This document shows, one piece after another, positions 10,673 through 21,617 of a DNA stretch of 64,000 nucleotides. The DNA lies in assembly GCA_037501455.1 (NCBI GenBank), contig CM074865.1, forward strand, positions 20,096,501 to 20,160,500. Reading direction: 5' to 3'. Under the pieces are notes generated by a model that was not told the DNA's origin, searched no databases, and saw nothing but the letters and a program-made list of their open reading frames with translations. A program made the translations under genes and the position numbers. Position 1 is the stretch's first letter. Each line of letters begins with the position of its first letter. This DNA comes from Lantana camara. Its lineage: Eukaryota > Streptophyta > Magnoliopsida > Lamiales > Verbenaceae.

Positions 10673-12369
10673 TGTTAAGTCGTTAATTCTTGCTCCATTG
10701 AGGTTTATTTTGTGTAATTTTTGCCCAAATTTGATGGCTTATGTAGAGTTTCATGCTCTTTGTAGGTGTTTTTAACAAAAGACGAGTTAAAGGGACGAAA
10801 TGGAGCAATACGACCAAAATCCGAGCTTACAAAGGAACATCTCGAGAACTTGGAATTTTTGCTGCCTAAATTTGGAAATCCACCCTCGCGGATTTTCTCA
10901 GTACAAATTTTCCACCCTCGCGGAAATGAGGCAGTAGCTTGGGTTCATTCCACGAAAATCCACCCCCGTGGATTTTCTCAGTACAAATTTTCCACCCTCG
11001 CGGAAACGTTACAGAAGGTCGATAGTTTCTGCAAGAAATCCACCCCCGTGGATTTTGTAGTAGAAAAAAATCCACCCCCGTGGATTTTCTTTAAGAAGTG
11101 TCAGTGCGTTTTAAGAAATCCACCCCCGTGGATTTCTTTGCCCATGAAAATCCACCCCCGTGGATTTTCTCCAGAAATGCGTTTTTCCTAGTTTATAACC
11201 TATTTTTCGAGGGCATTCGAGGAGAGCCGATTTTTAACCTAGTTTGGAGGCGGAAACAGCTGATTGGAGTCTTGGAAACACCACCTCTCCTTTCTTGGAA
11301 GAAATGAAGATCCATTGAAGATTTAGTTTGTTTTTACTTTCATTTAATGCTTTCTTAGTTAGTTTAATGCTAGTTTACTTTCCCAATTTAGTTGTTTATG
11401 GATTAAACTCTTTTATGAATCTATTGTCCATGAATATTTGAATTAAACCCTTTTTAATGAATATGAGTTTATTTAAGTCTTATTTCTTTTGTTCTTTGAG
11501 TATTATGACTATGAGTGGCTAGATCTTTAGGCAAAGGGGGGTGATGAATTATGTAGGGTAAGTGTTTGATGAAATGCCTAGGTGGAGTTATTGTTCTTAT
11601 GCTTGTGAAATTGAGTTAATTGCATGATTAAGCTTGATCACCTTGATTATGACTTAAGATTTGCATGCTAATCGAGAGGTTGTATGTGAATTGGAAGAGG
11701 TTTCACAACACTTAAGTTTTAGGTATAAAGACATTTAGCCTATTCTTGAGCAATCGAGTAATAGAGTAACCGGGCCAAGCCGCTAGTTATTTTGTTGCAC
11801 TAGTCTTGTTTGTTTGATCTAATTAAAGAGCTAATGACCACGAAAGTAGGCTTTAGACTTTGATTAGGTTCACGCACTTGACTTCGAGAGGAGCTTGTGT
11901 ATACTTTAGTGATTAGGATTGTGAGAAGCTTGAACCCACCGAAGCAATATTTGAACGCGAGCCTTGCATGATCATTACTTCCCCTTGCCACTTGGTTTAA
12001 TTGGTTATTTGCTACTTTACTCGTTTCCTCGATATTTCTCTTTTGATTAATCATAGTTAACTTTAAATTCCTTATTTAGATAACTTAATCTGAAACTCAA
12101 TTTGGTCTATAGATTGGTGAATGCATTAGGTAATTGATTGATTTACTCCTCCTCGTGGAATCGACCCCTTGTGTATTACAATTATATGACTTGCACTTGG
12201 GTTAATTAAATCATTTTACCACAAATTCAACCATTCAATATGTCTTGAGATTCCTTTCCGATTTGACACCTTCCCAGGCCTTGTTCTGCCCGGATGAGGT
12301 TTAACGAAGATCGGACGGCCTCATAAGCCGGAATCAATTGCATTTTGGGTGTAGAGTTAGTGGCTAACA
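10673..12369 (+). repeat. Athila 3' LTR, full length (1697 bp)
   Basis: Begins TGTTAAG after the polypurine tract and ends TAACA, giving a perfect 5-bp inverted end. Helitron coding sequence resumes at the next base. It contains a palindrome array (10876-11166) and, downstream, T-rich DNA without a gene. Confidence 0.95.
10876..11166 (+). repeat. LTR palindrome array, eight units
   Basis: Units at about 10877, 10908, 10957, 10988, 11037, 11069, 11117 and 11149. Most are AATCCAC-N4-GTGGATT; the first has CGCGGATT on the right. Two (10908-10925 and 10988-11005) are a variant TTTCCAC...GCGGAAA. A longer unit containing 'ggattttctcagtacaaatt' occurs twice. The same motif family forms the internal array at 6656-6944. 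Confidence 0.92.
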
Positions 12370-15300
12370 TCGGCCACCGAATCAAATGAATAGTACGTGA
12401 CTTCGTCTCCATGAAAAGCATTTAGAACTTGTTCATTTAACTTATTCACATCATCATTCAGAGGAGTTAACAAAGCCCGGCTAGACATGTATTCCGAGTC
12501 GTATGGGTGAGAGCTTAATTCTGGAAAAACGAAATCTATCAATTCCCCAATAGAATGTTCACTTTCCTAAGGTATTGACATAGAATCTGGAATTCGTATC
12601 ATATCATCTTCTATCATCGGCTCATCACCATTACCAATTCGGAGCAGAAATTCAGAAAAGTCCACATCATTTTGTGCTCTCATATTCTCAGATAAGTGTA
12701 AAACTTTAACATGACACCAGAGCGGTGATTGGACTATGCTTGCATTTATAATTTGTGATTTCGTACCTGCAATCACAACTGGAAGAACTTGACGAAAATC
12801 TCCTCCTAAAATCATCACTTTGCCCCCAAATGGTAGGTCATAACGGAACATGTCTCTGAATGTCCGATCCACTGCTTCAAATCCTTTTCTATTTGCCATT
12901 GGTGCCTCATCCCAAATAACAGCAGATGCACGTTCTATCAAAGTAGACAACTCTGATTGCTTGCTGAACCGACACATCGAAAAAGGTTCAAAGATGATAG
13001 GAATTTTTAGTTTTGAATGAGCAGTCCTACCACCTGGAAGAAGGTTTGCTGCAATGCCCGATGTTGCAGTGGCAAGAATAATAAACCCATCTTTTCTAAA
13101 ATTAGCAAGCAATGCTTTGTACAAAAATGTCTTACCTGTCCCACCTGGACCATCCACAAAAAATATTGCACTGTGTTTTCTTTTGATTGCCCGACTGATC
13201 ATATCAAATGCTGCAAACTGGCCTTCATTGAGAAAATTAACAGAGTTGACATCACTATCTGATATAGGAATTGAGAGTTCATGCTCCAGTAATCCAGTGA
13301 TAGTCCCCAAATCTTCAAATCCTTCGGATATTCGAGGCAAGTCGAACTCATTTATATTTCTCTTATGTTGCATGAGAATACCATTTATATCATGGAGAAG
13401 TCTGTTCAAAATATAAAATTGGTTCGTGCTACTCGAAGATGGATAGTCTTCTATCATATATGAGTAGTTTTCATCCCATAATCTTCTAACTCCACTCGGT
13501 TCACAGTACAACAAAATTGTGGCAAACAACCTTCGAAGTGCTGATGGCATTCTGAAGTTCTGAGCTTCAATCAAGCATTCTCTGATGCTATTGTCCTCTT
13601 GAAGTAACCCTCTTTTTTCTGCTGCCTGCTTAAAAGTCAAATAATGAACCCCATCAACGGTTAATAGATCCTCAAAGGATTTTGGACCCCTAACATGGTT
13701 TAGTAGAAGACGCAAATAAAATCTTTCCCCTTCATTTGGTGATACTGCATATACTCGCCCAATCACCTTTTGGGTAGTCCTCCTCTTTACCCAAACTCTT
13801 TCGTGTGAAAGCCATCTGTAGTATTTTGGAAACTCACTGTATAAATATTTATTTAGCTCCCGTCCTTCGTTGTATATTCTGAAAAACTCAGTTAACATTG
13901 TTCTTGAGTTTCTATCATCAGCCAATACATCTGAAATCGATTGATGACTACAAAATCGAACTTGTTGCCTGTTAGGAAGATGTACTTGTAACCGTACAAC
14001 TGAGGGATAAATTCTGCTCATTGGAAACTTAAACACTCTCCAAAAAGCCTCTGGCGCACATATCCATCTTCCATCAACATATTTGCTAACTTCATCATAA
14101 TTAGGACCTGGTCGAACCTCAAATACAACACAATCTGGCCCTTTGTACACATATTTGTACAAATACTTCACACTTTTAATGCTACTGCATACCTCAACAT
14201 TTATATGACAATCATATTTCAGCAACAACCACGGGTTATATGGAACCACCCATCCATTATCAATAACAACATCCCCATCATTGTCTAAAGCTATAGATCT
14301 GTTATCATTCCGGCGCTGATAAATTGGATAGGAGTTGTTACCTTTTCTCGTTTGTTCTGCGAATTGCTTGGGAAATCCCTTTTTACAACTTCCATTCTTC
14401 ATGCAGGGCGCATTTGGTTTAGTATGTCCACACGGTCCATGTATCATGTGCTTAAGGACAGCCGCATATAACTCTGGCTCTTCATCTTGTTTTGGGATTT
14501 CTGCTCGCACTATCTTATCATAATCATCAGGGTTGTTTAACTTATCATCCTGGTCAAAGATTACCAACATGTGTACATGTGGCAATCCTCGTTTCTGAAA
14601 CTCGATAACATGTACGTGTGCAATAACTTTTCCAATCACCCCTTTATGAATAATATCTTCTTTCAATTCCTCACATTTTGCCCGAAAGATTCTGGTTAGC
14701 AAATCAGGGCGATCTTGAGCCGTTTGTCCTGGGAGAAGTTCCTTTTTTATCTCTTCCCACGAAGGGTTACATGTCATTGTAATAAATATATCTGGCTTTC
14801 CAAATTTTTGTACTATTGCCATAGCATCTTGGTACCGCTGATACATATCGCGAGGACTTCCAACAAATGATGATGGTAAGATTGTCCGTCGACCAACATT
14901 TCCTAAAAATAATTTATTGGCAATTTATAAAAGTATTATTATTTTTGTAGTATGGTATAGATAAAGGCTTAGTAGTTATGAAATATAATTTATCTTAAAA
15001 CTACCTGCATCATTTTCACCAGCATCCAGGCAATCTTGTAAGCCTTCGTACAATTCCGCACGTATTTCATTTTGATGAAATCTTATCCATCGTAACTTTT
15101 GAGTCTCTATCTTGACATAATTGTCGACGACGTATTGTTGTAGTAATCGACCTCCATGCAACAGAATTGATGGGATAGTACCACGAATCTAGAAAAAAAA
15201 TAAAAAGTTAAGATTCGTTAACAATTCAATTTTTTTTTATTGAAATTTAAATTTGTAGTATTACCTGTAACATATATGCATAATAATCACAACACGTGAT

Positions 15301-16372
15301 TCTATTTCCTTGGAATGTCTGAAAATCACTATCCCAACCATACGTCCCATAAGGTAGCAAAATCGGATATTGTAGTGGATCATAATAGCCTGTGTACTCT
15401 TTTATGTTCAAAAGCTGACCAGCAACTGTTTGAACAACTATATCTCGGTGATTTGTATCCATCGCTTCTTCTCCACCAACCAATATTGCTGCTACTTGCG
15501 AGGCGGTTGGTAGAGTATATTGTAGATTAGGAGAAGGTTTCTCCTTAATAAGCAATCTACAATCACCAATGTCTGATCGTTGAGAAAGTTGGCGAAGTGT
15601 TTCCACAAATGGATTGTGGGCATCTAAAATACGCTTGATTTTCTCAATTATTGCTCTATTCAAACCACTATTTTCTTGTAACCGATTTTCTAGCTCATGC
15701 TCCGTATCATAAATGAACAATTGTATATACCTTGGTCGGATTCCAGGATGGGGTAATAAAGATCCAATTCTATGATATATTACACCATGAGCCCTAAAAG
15801 TGTAAATTCCCTGATCAAATGGGGCTAAATTTTCATCCAGTGACACACCCATCGAGGTAAATGAAAACACGTGATTATAAGCACGTATGTTCTGTCTAAA
15901 TATACGCCCTTCTGCAGTCTGATCGGTGAAAAGATTCATCAATTCTACAGGAACTGGTATTTCAGGCAATAATACCCTTCCTCCTCTGCAGCAGAAGTTT
16001 TTTGTCTCTCGACGAAATAGCTTTGCACGACAATGAGAGCATGTTGTTGATGGGGGGAGTTGCAATCTATGTACATGACGTGCTAGATAACAATTTCTTG
16101 CGCAGTTATGGAACTGGTTACTTCTTGATGCACCTGCATCGCAATATCCAATAAAAGTTAAATGAAAATAATAATAAGAAAAAAAGTAACATGAATAAAA
16201 ATTATTCAACTGTAGGTACCTTGAGTATTAGGTGGTGGAACACGTGATGTCGATGCCTCTAATTGATTAGTTGAAATTGATTCGAAATTCGGTAGAGGAA
16301 TTGGACGAATAGAAATAGTTCCATTACTTGTATATGAAACATCACCTGATGGCAATTGATTATAATAGTCTC
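12370..16372 (-). pseudogene. Helitron RepHel (Rep nuclease plus PIF1-type helicase), 3' truncated
   Basis: Rolling-circle replication initiator fused to a helicase. The main exon (14902 down) has a HUH motif (GLPHVHMLV, residues 90-92 of the 759-aa block) and the Y2 motif YLYKY (about 228-232). The helicase has Walker A GPGGTGKT (about 566-573), Walker B VIWDEAP, and GGDFRQVLPV. Upstream exons join through good splice sites: intron 14903-15004 (CAG|GTAGTT...TTTTAG), intron 15189-15264 (CAG|GTAATA...TTCTAG) and probably an intron at about 16137-16219. These joins restore the usual Helitron protein, including LLHGGRLLQQY. Defects: one in-frame TAG at 12567-12569 within the helicase, and loss of the C-terminus to the Athila insertion. 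The exons beyond 16220 are approximate. Confidence 0.88.
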
Positions 16373-16703
16373 ACTTTAAGAATTTTAAATGTAATATAGA
16401 AAAGTTAAAACCAAATCTATAATGTTACCATGTACTTGATCAACCGAAGTCTCTATGACTGGTTCATTAGGACGGTTTGAACTTGTTGATACTGGAATAG
16501 GCATTGAGCGAGCCAAACGAACTACATTCTGATCCACATTAGAATGACTTGCTGCTACATTGAATTATGATTTATCAACAGTGAGAATATTTGGGAAATA
16601 AATAAAGAAAGCCACATAAATAAGGTAATGAATTAGTTCCACGAAGACATTCCACTTTTTTATAAAGATATTAAAAAAATAAGTAATCATAAAATATCTT
16701 GAA

Positions 16704-16845
16704 CATTCAAAGCATGTATTATCTGAGATGATTTGTAATATGCATTACCAAAATTTTGGATAGAGATGTTGTCTCATTCAAAGCATGAATTATCTGAGAT
16801 GATGTGTAATATGCATTACCTAAATTTTGAATAGAGATGTTGCCT
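16704..16845. repeat. 71-bp tandem duplication
   Basis: Two adjacent copies starting 'cattcaaagcatg' at 16704 and 16775 and ending in 'gatgttg(t/c)ctc', with a few substitutions. It lies at the exon edge of the Helitron N-terminal frame. Confidence 0.85.
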
Positions 16846-17132
16846 CTTCGAAGGTGGTACATATAACGTCTTCTTGCAAGATGTGCTTCATGTTCCTCTG
16901 GTGTTCTCGCCTCTGCTCTTTCTCTTGCTCGAATTCGATTGATTTCTCTTCTACGCTCAATTCTTGCTTGTTGCGAAGCATCAGAAGTATTTTGTATAGG
17001 ATGTTGTTGAATCCCTGCTCGTCGATGAAGAAGGTTGGCTCGATCTTCTTGGCTCATCTGATCTATTCTTTGCCTAGCGCGATTTCTCTGACGTATCAGC
17101 TCTACTTCCATTTCTGAATCTTGTCCCTCCAT
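16719..17132 (-). CDS. N-terminal exon region of the Helitron protein
   Basis: Frame beginning MEGQDSEMEVELIRQRNRAR, very rich in Arg, Glu and Gln, with repeated R-x-R runs. This is like the basic N-terminal tail of plant Helitron proteins. It probably splices to the exons at 16220-16560. Its last third is built from a recent 71-bp duplication, so the true splice site is uncertain. Confidence 0.5.
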   Translation of the reverse strand: MEGQDSEMEVELIRQRNRARQRIDQMSQEDRANLLHRRAGIQQHPIQNTSDASQQARIERRREINRIRARERAEARTPEEHEAHLARRRYMYHLRRGNISIQNLGNAYYTSSQIIHALNETTSLSKILVMHITNHLR

Positions 17133-18485
17133 TTCTTGACTGCCGGCAATAAACTTCTCAATCTGTAGGGAAAAAAAAAAAGGAATTTAATAGATCATTT
17201 GTATTGACGTCTTATAAAGTTGGTTCAATTATAACTAAATACCCATTAAAGATTAAAATTTGGGAGTATTTACAATATATATAATCAAGCTCTGTAAACT
17301 TAAGAAGTAACCCCGTAATATTAGATCTTATAAAAATAAAATTAATTAACTAATCAATCGATAACGATTGTATATAAAAAACCCAAGTTCCCACAATTTC
17401 ACAAACATGGAATTCACGATCCATTTTTTTTCCCCCGTACTAATTAAATTATATGTAACCCAAATTAGAAAGATTTATTTATAGAAAGATAAATAGAAAT
17501 AAATTTTCGAACTAAATGAATATAATTATAATTAAAATAAAAGAACGTAATTATGATATACTGTGGAAATTATTTGTGGACAATATGAACACTTGTTATT
17601 TAATAATTACAGAAATATTCCAAAAATAGTAATTCGTGATTGTATAACAGAATACTAAGAAATAATCCAATGTATAAATGTTTGCAACATCACATACTCA
17701 ACAAAATTCAAAAATAGATGGAAAGAAAGTATTTTAAGGATTCCTACGTGGTTGAACATTGCATTCACATATTAAATACTGAGTTGTAATTCATTGACTT
17801 TGTTTTCAAGGAAGACTTGAAACTCTTTTTTGAAGAAAGACTTGAACTTCTTAGAGATCTACTGGTATCTTTCAGAAAAGAATATATTATATAGCTTTTT
17901 TATATTTAACTAAAGTCATGTTAAAACATTACATAGTTGCATTCAAACCTTCAAGCAAAAATGGGTTGCAATCTCACCCCAAAATTGAAAAGACTGGCAA
18001 AAAATTACTTGGTCATATAGTTATTCAGAAAGTAATTATCCTAAACAATGGTCACTATGTTCAATTTCTGCACAACCACTATAAAAATGAGTAATAAATA
18101 GTAATAGATAAATCATGAGTAGAGAAGACTCACTTTATAAACACCAACACAAAACTAAAATTTCTTACGGTGCAAATTGTCTGTAAACTAAAAATTGATC
18201 CAAAAAGGTATCATTCACTGTTTGTCAAGATTGCATTTGTGTCTAATTCGTTTGGTTGTACTTTTATTTTAAAAGGTATAATCTCATTCTGTTGACAATG
18301 CTCAATTTTAATATAAAAATATCAAAAAAATACTTTAATTACTTATTTAATTTCCTAAATCTAGTAAGCGAAACGGTCCAGGTCAATTTTCTTGTGTCCT
18401 TGTCATTTAGTGGTATATTACGAAATCTCAATTTTCTTATATTGTTTCAGCGCAGTTTTCGAACGGAAATCTCAAATTACTTCTA
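17133..18485. other. AT-rich 5' region of the Helitron, no gene seen
   Basis: No reading frame with a recognisable domain. The DNA upstream of the Helitron ATG would hold its promoter, but I cannot identify specific elements. Confidence 0.5.
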
Positions 18486-20900
18486 TTCTGAACTTATCTA
18501 CAGGAAAAAAAAATCTATTAATATGTTTTTAAATTCAATTATGTAGGGAAAAATAAAATAGGAAATCTATTAAAGTGTTTTTAAATTCAATAATGTAGGG
18601 AAAAATAAAAGAGGATAATTCTCATCTATACTATAAGCGAGAGACCCTTGTGTCATGTACTCTTTTTTTCTTTTTTCTTTTAATTTTGAATATAAATTAT
18701 AATGGACTCATTTTTTCTGTTTTCTTTTATTTTTGAATATAATGTACTCCTTTTTTTTTTTTTTTTTTTATTTTTGAATATATTGTACTCTTTTTTATTT
18801 TTTTTTAAAATATAAATTCTAATCACGTACTTTCATAGTTTTCACTTCATCTTTGACATTATTTGTAGATTTGAAATTTTAGTTTATCCCACCTCTTAAT
18901 CCCCCGTGAACCTCTTGAACCTTTAACCAAACCTCGCTTATCCCAAATGTATTCTTATCCAGTAGTTAGGATTCCATGTTTAATTCTTCGAACTCTAGTC
19001 TTTTTTGAATTTTATCTTAATTTTTTAACAAAAATAAAGAGGATTTTATTGAGAACACCGTGGGAAAAAATTAATAAAATACTGTAAAAAATATTGAAGG
19101 GTCCAAAAAATATTGATATAGAAAATATTTTCTAATAAATAAACACTTAAAAATAAATTATCACTTAATTGCTTAAACAAATGATCAAATTACATGGAGA
19201 AGACAAATTTATTTAACATAAATTAATCATTCAAATTTGTAAATTCATTAAATGAAACGATGCTGTGAGCTCGTTCTTTTCTCTAAGTGACGCACTTTTG
19301 TTGCAGAAATCTCATATTTCCTATATTATTAAACGCAGGTATGGAGCCAAAAAAAATCTATTAATGTGTTTTTAAATTCAATAATATAGAAAAAAATAAA
19401 ATAGGATAATTCTCATGTTAAATTAATTCCCACAAATGTTCTCCGCACCTCTATAATACAATGCCACCACATTGAGAACTGGAAGAAAGCAATTAGCGAC
19501 CGTGAATTGATTTACCCAAGACATTGAAAGACCTTTACTACACATTTTGTGGTAAAGCAATATATTTTGGGGGCCAAACAATAACAAATTTGATTAAGAT
19601 CATGTCTTTACTTCGAACACCGTTTTAAAATTAAAAACATATTAAAATTTAAAAATTAAACTGAAATAATATTATAATTTTTTTCTAGATTTAAAATAAA
19701 TTAAATTAAAACTAAAATTATTTAATATTATGGCTTTATTTTTAAATTTTTTAAAAAATTAAAATTAAAATTATTACTGGAGATATAAGCGTTGGACTCT
19801 TTAACCGAACCTCTTCTTCTTTGATTTGCTCCCAAATCAATCCTTATCCTAAAGAAAACCCTAAAGAAAAAATAATGTTTATACCGTAAAAATCCCGAAG
19901 GGTCTAGAAAAATATTGGTATAGAAAATATTGCCATATACATAAGCACATAGATAAGACTAATTTCAAACCAATTAGTAATTTAATTTTCTAAATCCAAG
20001 TACATGTAAATTAATTAAACAAATTACCAAACTACGTAGAAGACAAATTTCACATAAATTAGTCATTCAATTTTCTAAATGCAGTAAATGAAATGACATG
20101 GTAAGTTTTATGTCGATTTTTTTTTTTCACTTGATGTTTGACATTATTTGTAAATTAGAATTTTTAGGTTCTCCCACCTCTTAATCCCCCTTGAACCTAT
20201 AACCGATCCTCTGTTATCCCAAATCTATTATTATCCAATAGTTAGGATTCTATGTTTAATTCTTAGAATTCTGGTCTTTCTTGAAATTTATTTGAATTTT
20301 TTTAACTAAAATAAATAGGATTTTATTGAGAACATCGTACAGATAAATTAATAAAATAATGTAAAAAATATCGAATGATCCAAAAAATATATTGATATAG
20401 AAAATACATTCTAATAAATAAACACTTAAAAATAAATTATCACTTAATTGCTTAAACAAATGACCAAACTACATGGAGAAGACCAATTTATTTAACATAA
20501 ATTAGTCATTCAATTTTGTAAATTCATTAAATGAATTGAACCTGTGAGCTCGTCCTTTTGTCTCTAACTGACGCACTGTTGGAGAAATCTCATCCTATCT
20601 TATTCAACCCAGGTAGGGAGCAATATTTTCCAATTAAATGTTGCCTAAATGAAAATGAAAATCTATTTTAATGGAAAAATGGAAAAAGAAAATAATAATC
20701 TCCTCGTAAATTAATTCTCATTTTCCACACCTCCATTAAAAATGCTACCAAATTGAGAATTAGAAGAAAGTAATTTCAATATGCAGTTAGATTTACCTCT
20801 AATTGAGCAGGTCAAGACATTAAAAGACTATTACTGCAAATTTTGTGATTAAACAGTATATTTTGAAGGCCAACCAGCAACAGTCCTGCAGTGAGAAAGC
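18486..20900. repeat. Diverged direct repeats within the Helitron 5' region
   Basis: About 0.7 kb at 18873-19585 recurs at 20157-20885 (offset about 1.28 kb), sharing 'cccacctcttaatccccc', 'ggattttattgagaaca' and 'aaataaattatcacttaatt'. A third, more degraded partial copy lies at about 19790-20100. A shorter block ending 'ggataattctcat' is present before 18625 and again before 19412. Confidence 0.75.
18625..18650 (+). mobile_element. Possible second Helitron 5' terminus
   Basis: TCTATACTATAAGCGAGAG preceded by A closely matches the first 10 bases of the terminus at 21617 but reads in the opposite direction. The repeat block 'ggataattctcat' breaks off exactly here. No matching CTRR 3' end was found. 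Confidence 0.35.
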
Positions 20901-21331
20901 ATTCTAGCATTTTAGTATGAAATATATAATATGTGGGGACCCAGTAGCGTTTAATGACAACGAAATATATATCTATACTATATTTGAATTTACCTGAAAA
21001 TAGAGAAATGCCTGAGTAGAAGAAACTGAAAATAGAGAAACGTCTGAGTAGCAGATGATTACCAATTCTCAAATAGAACACTGATTTAGCTGCAAAATAG
21101 CAGGTGAAGAATTATCTTAAATATGAGAATCTAGAACTTTGTATCTTCATAAAGCCAAGAATATAAGTACAAAATCAATGATAACGTATGAAATTAGGAA
21201 GTAAAAGCTTAGAATTTAAAGAACATATACAAAATCGGAAAATAAAATTGTAGAGAAATATTAATAAAAAATCTTAATAACCTTGATCTGAGTTTGAGAA
21301 GAAGGTTAATCGCCCAAAAAAATCTCAGAAT

Positions 21332-21447
21332 CACTTTGAGAAGAAGGTGGGTAAATTATAATGGTACAGTTTAAGAGTTTGTAGAAATGTGAGAATGAGT
21401 TTGAGAAGAAGGTGGATAAATTATAATCGTGCAGTTTGAGAGTTTGC
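21332..21447. repeat. Short tandem duplication near the Helitron 5' end
   Basis: Two copies of about 52 bp beginning 'ttgagaagaaggtggrtaaatt', about 64 bp apart, each containing 'aattataatsgt(a/g)cagttt'. Confidence 0.75.
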
Positions 21448-21597
21448 AGGATCGTGGATTAATTTGAAATTCTGAATTTTCCAAAAACAACCTTTAATCA
21501 TATATAGATTTTCTAATGGTGTTGAGGGTATATATGGAAAATCAAAAAATTGGTCTTGCAGCTTAGAAAACTGCCGTTTGTGAGAGAAAAGGCGCTT

Positions 21598-21617
21598 CCT
21601 TTTTTATATAGTATAGA
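21598..21617 (-). other. Helitron 5' terminus
   Basis: On the minus strand the sequence from 21617 reads TCTATACTATATAAAAAAGG, followed by AAGCGCC. It carries the 5' TC and is preceded by A, matching the typical plant Helitron start. Confidence 0.7.

Larger units (their letters stand above)
1..12369 (+). mobile_element. Athila-type Ty3 LTR retrotransposon, nearly complete
   Basis: The element runs from inside its 5' LTR (the window starts 301 bp before the LTR end) to the end of the 3' LTR. In order it has a partial LTR, a tRNA-Asp-type primer site, a single gag-pol ORF, an unusual non-coding block with palindromes, an additional 419-aa ORF, a long untranslated region, a polypurine tract and a 1697-bp LTR bounded by TGTTA/TAACA. 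The 301 bp shared by the two LTRs look identical with no indel, so insertion was recent. It lies within the Helitron helicase gene, whose sequence resumes at 12370. The TSD cannot be tested because the left flank is outside the window. The Athila assignment rests on the gag CX2CX3HX4C finger, the lack of a chromodomain after integrase, the tRNA-Asp primer site and the extra 3' ORF. Confidence 0.9.
12370..21617 (-). mobile_element. Autonomous-type Helitron, interrupted by the Athila element
   Basis: Rep-helicase coding sequence on the minus strand (12370-17132), followed 5' by about 4.5 kb of non-coding DNA. The proposed 5' terminus is TCTATACTATATAAAAAAGG read on the minus strand from 21617, preceded by A as expected for insertion between A and T. 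The 3' half of the helicase and the CTRR end must lie left of the window, beyond the Athila insertion. The 5' boundary is inferred from the terminal sequence alone. Confidence 0.75.
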
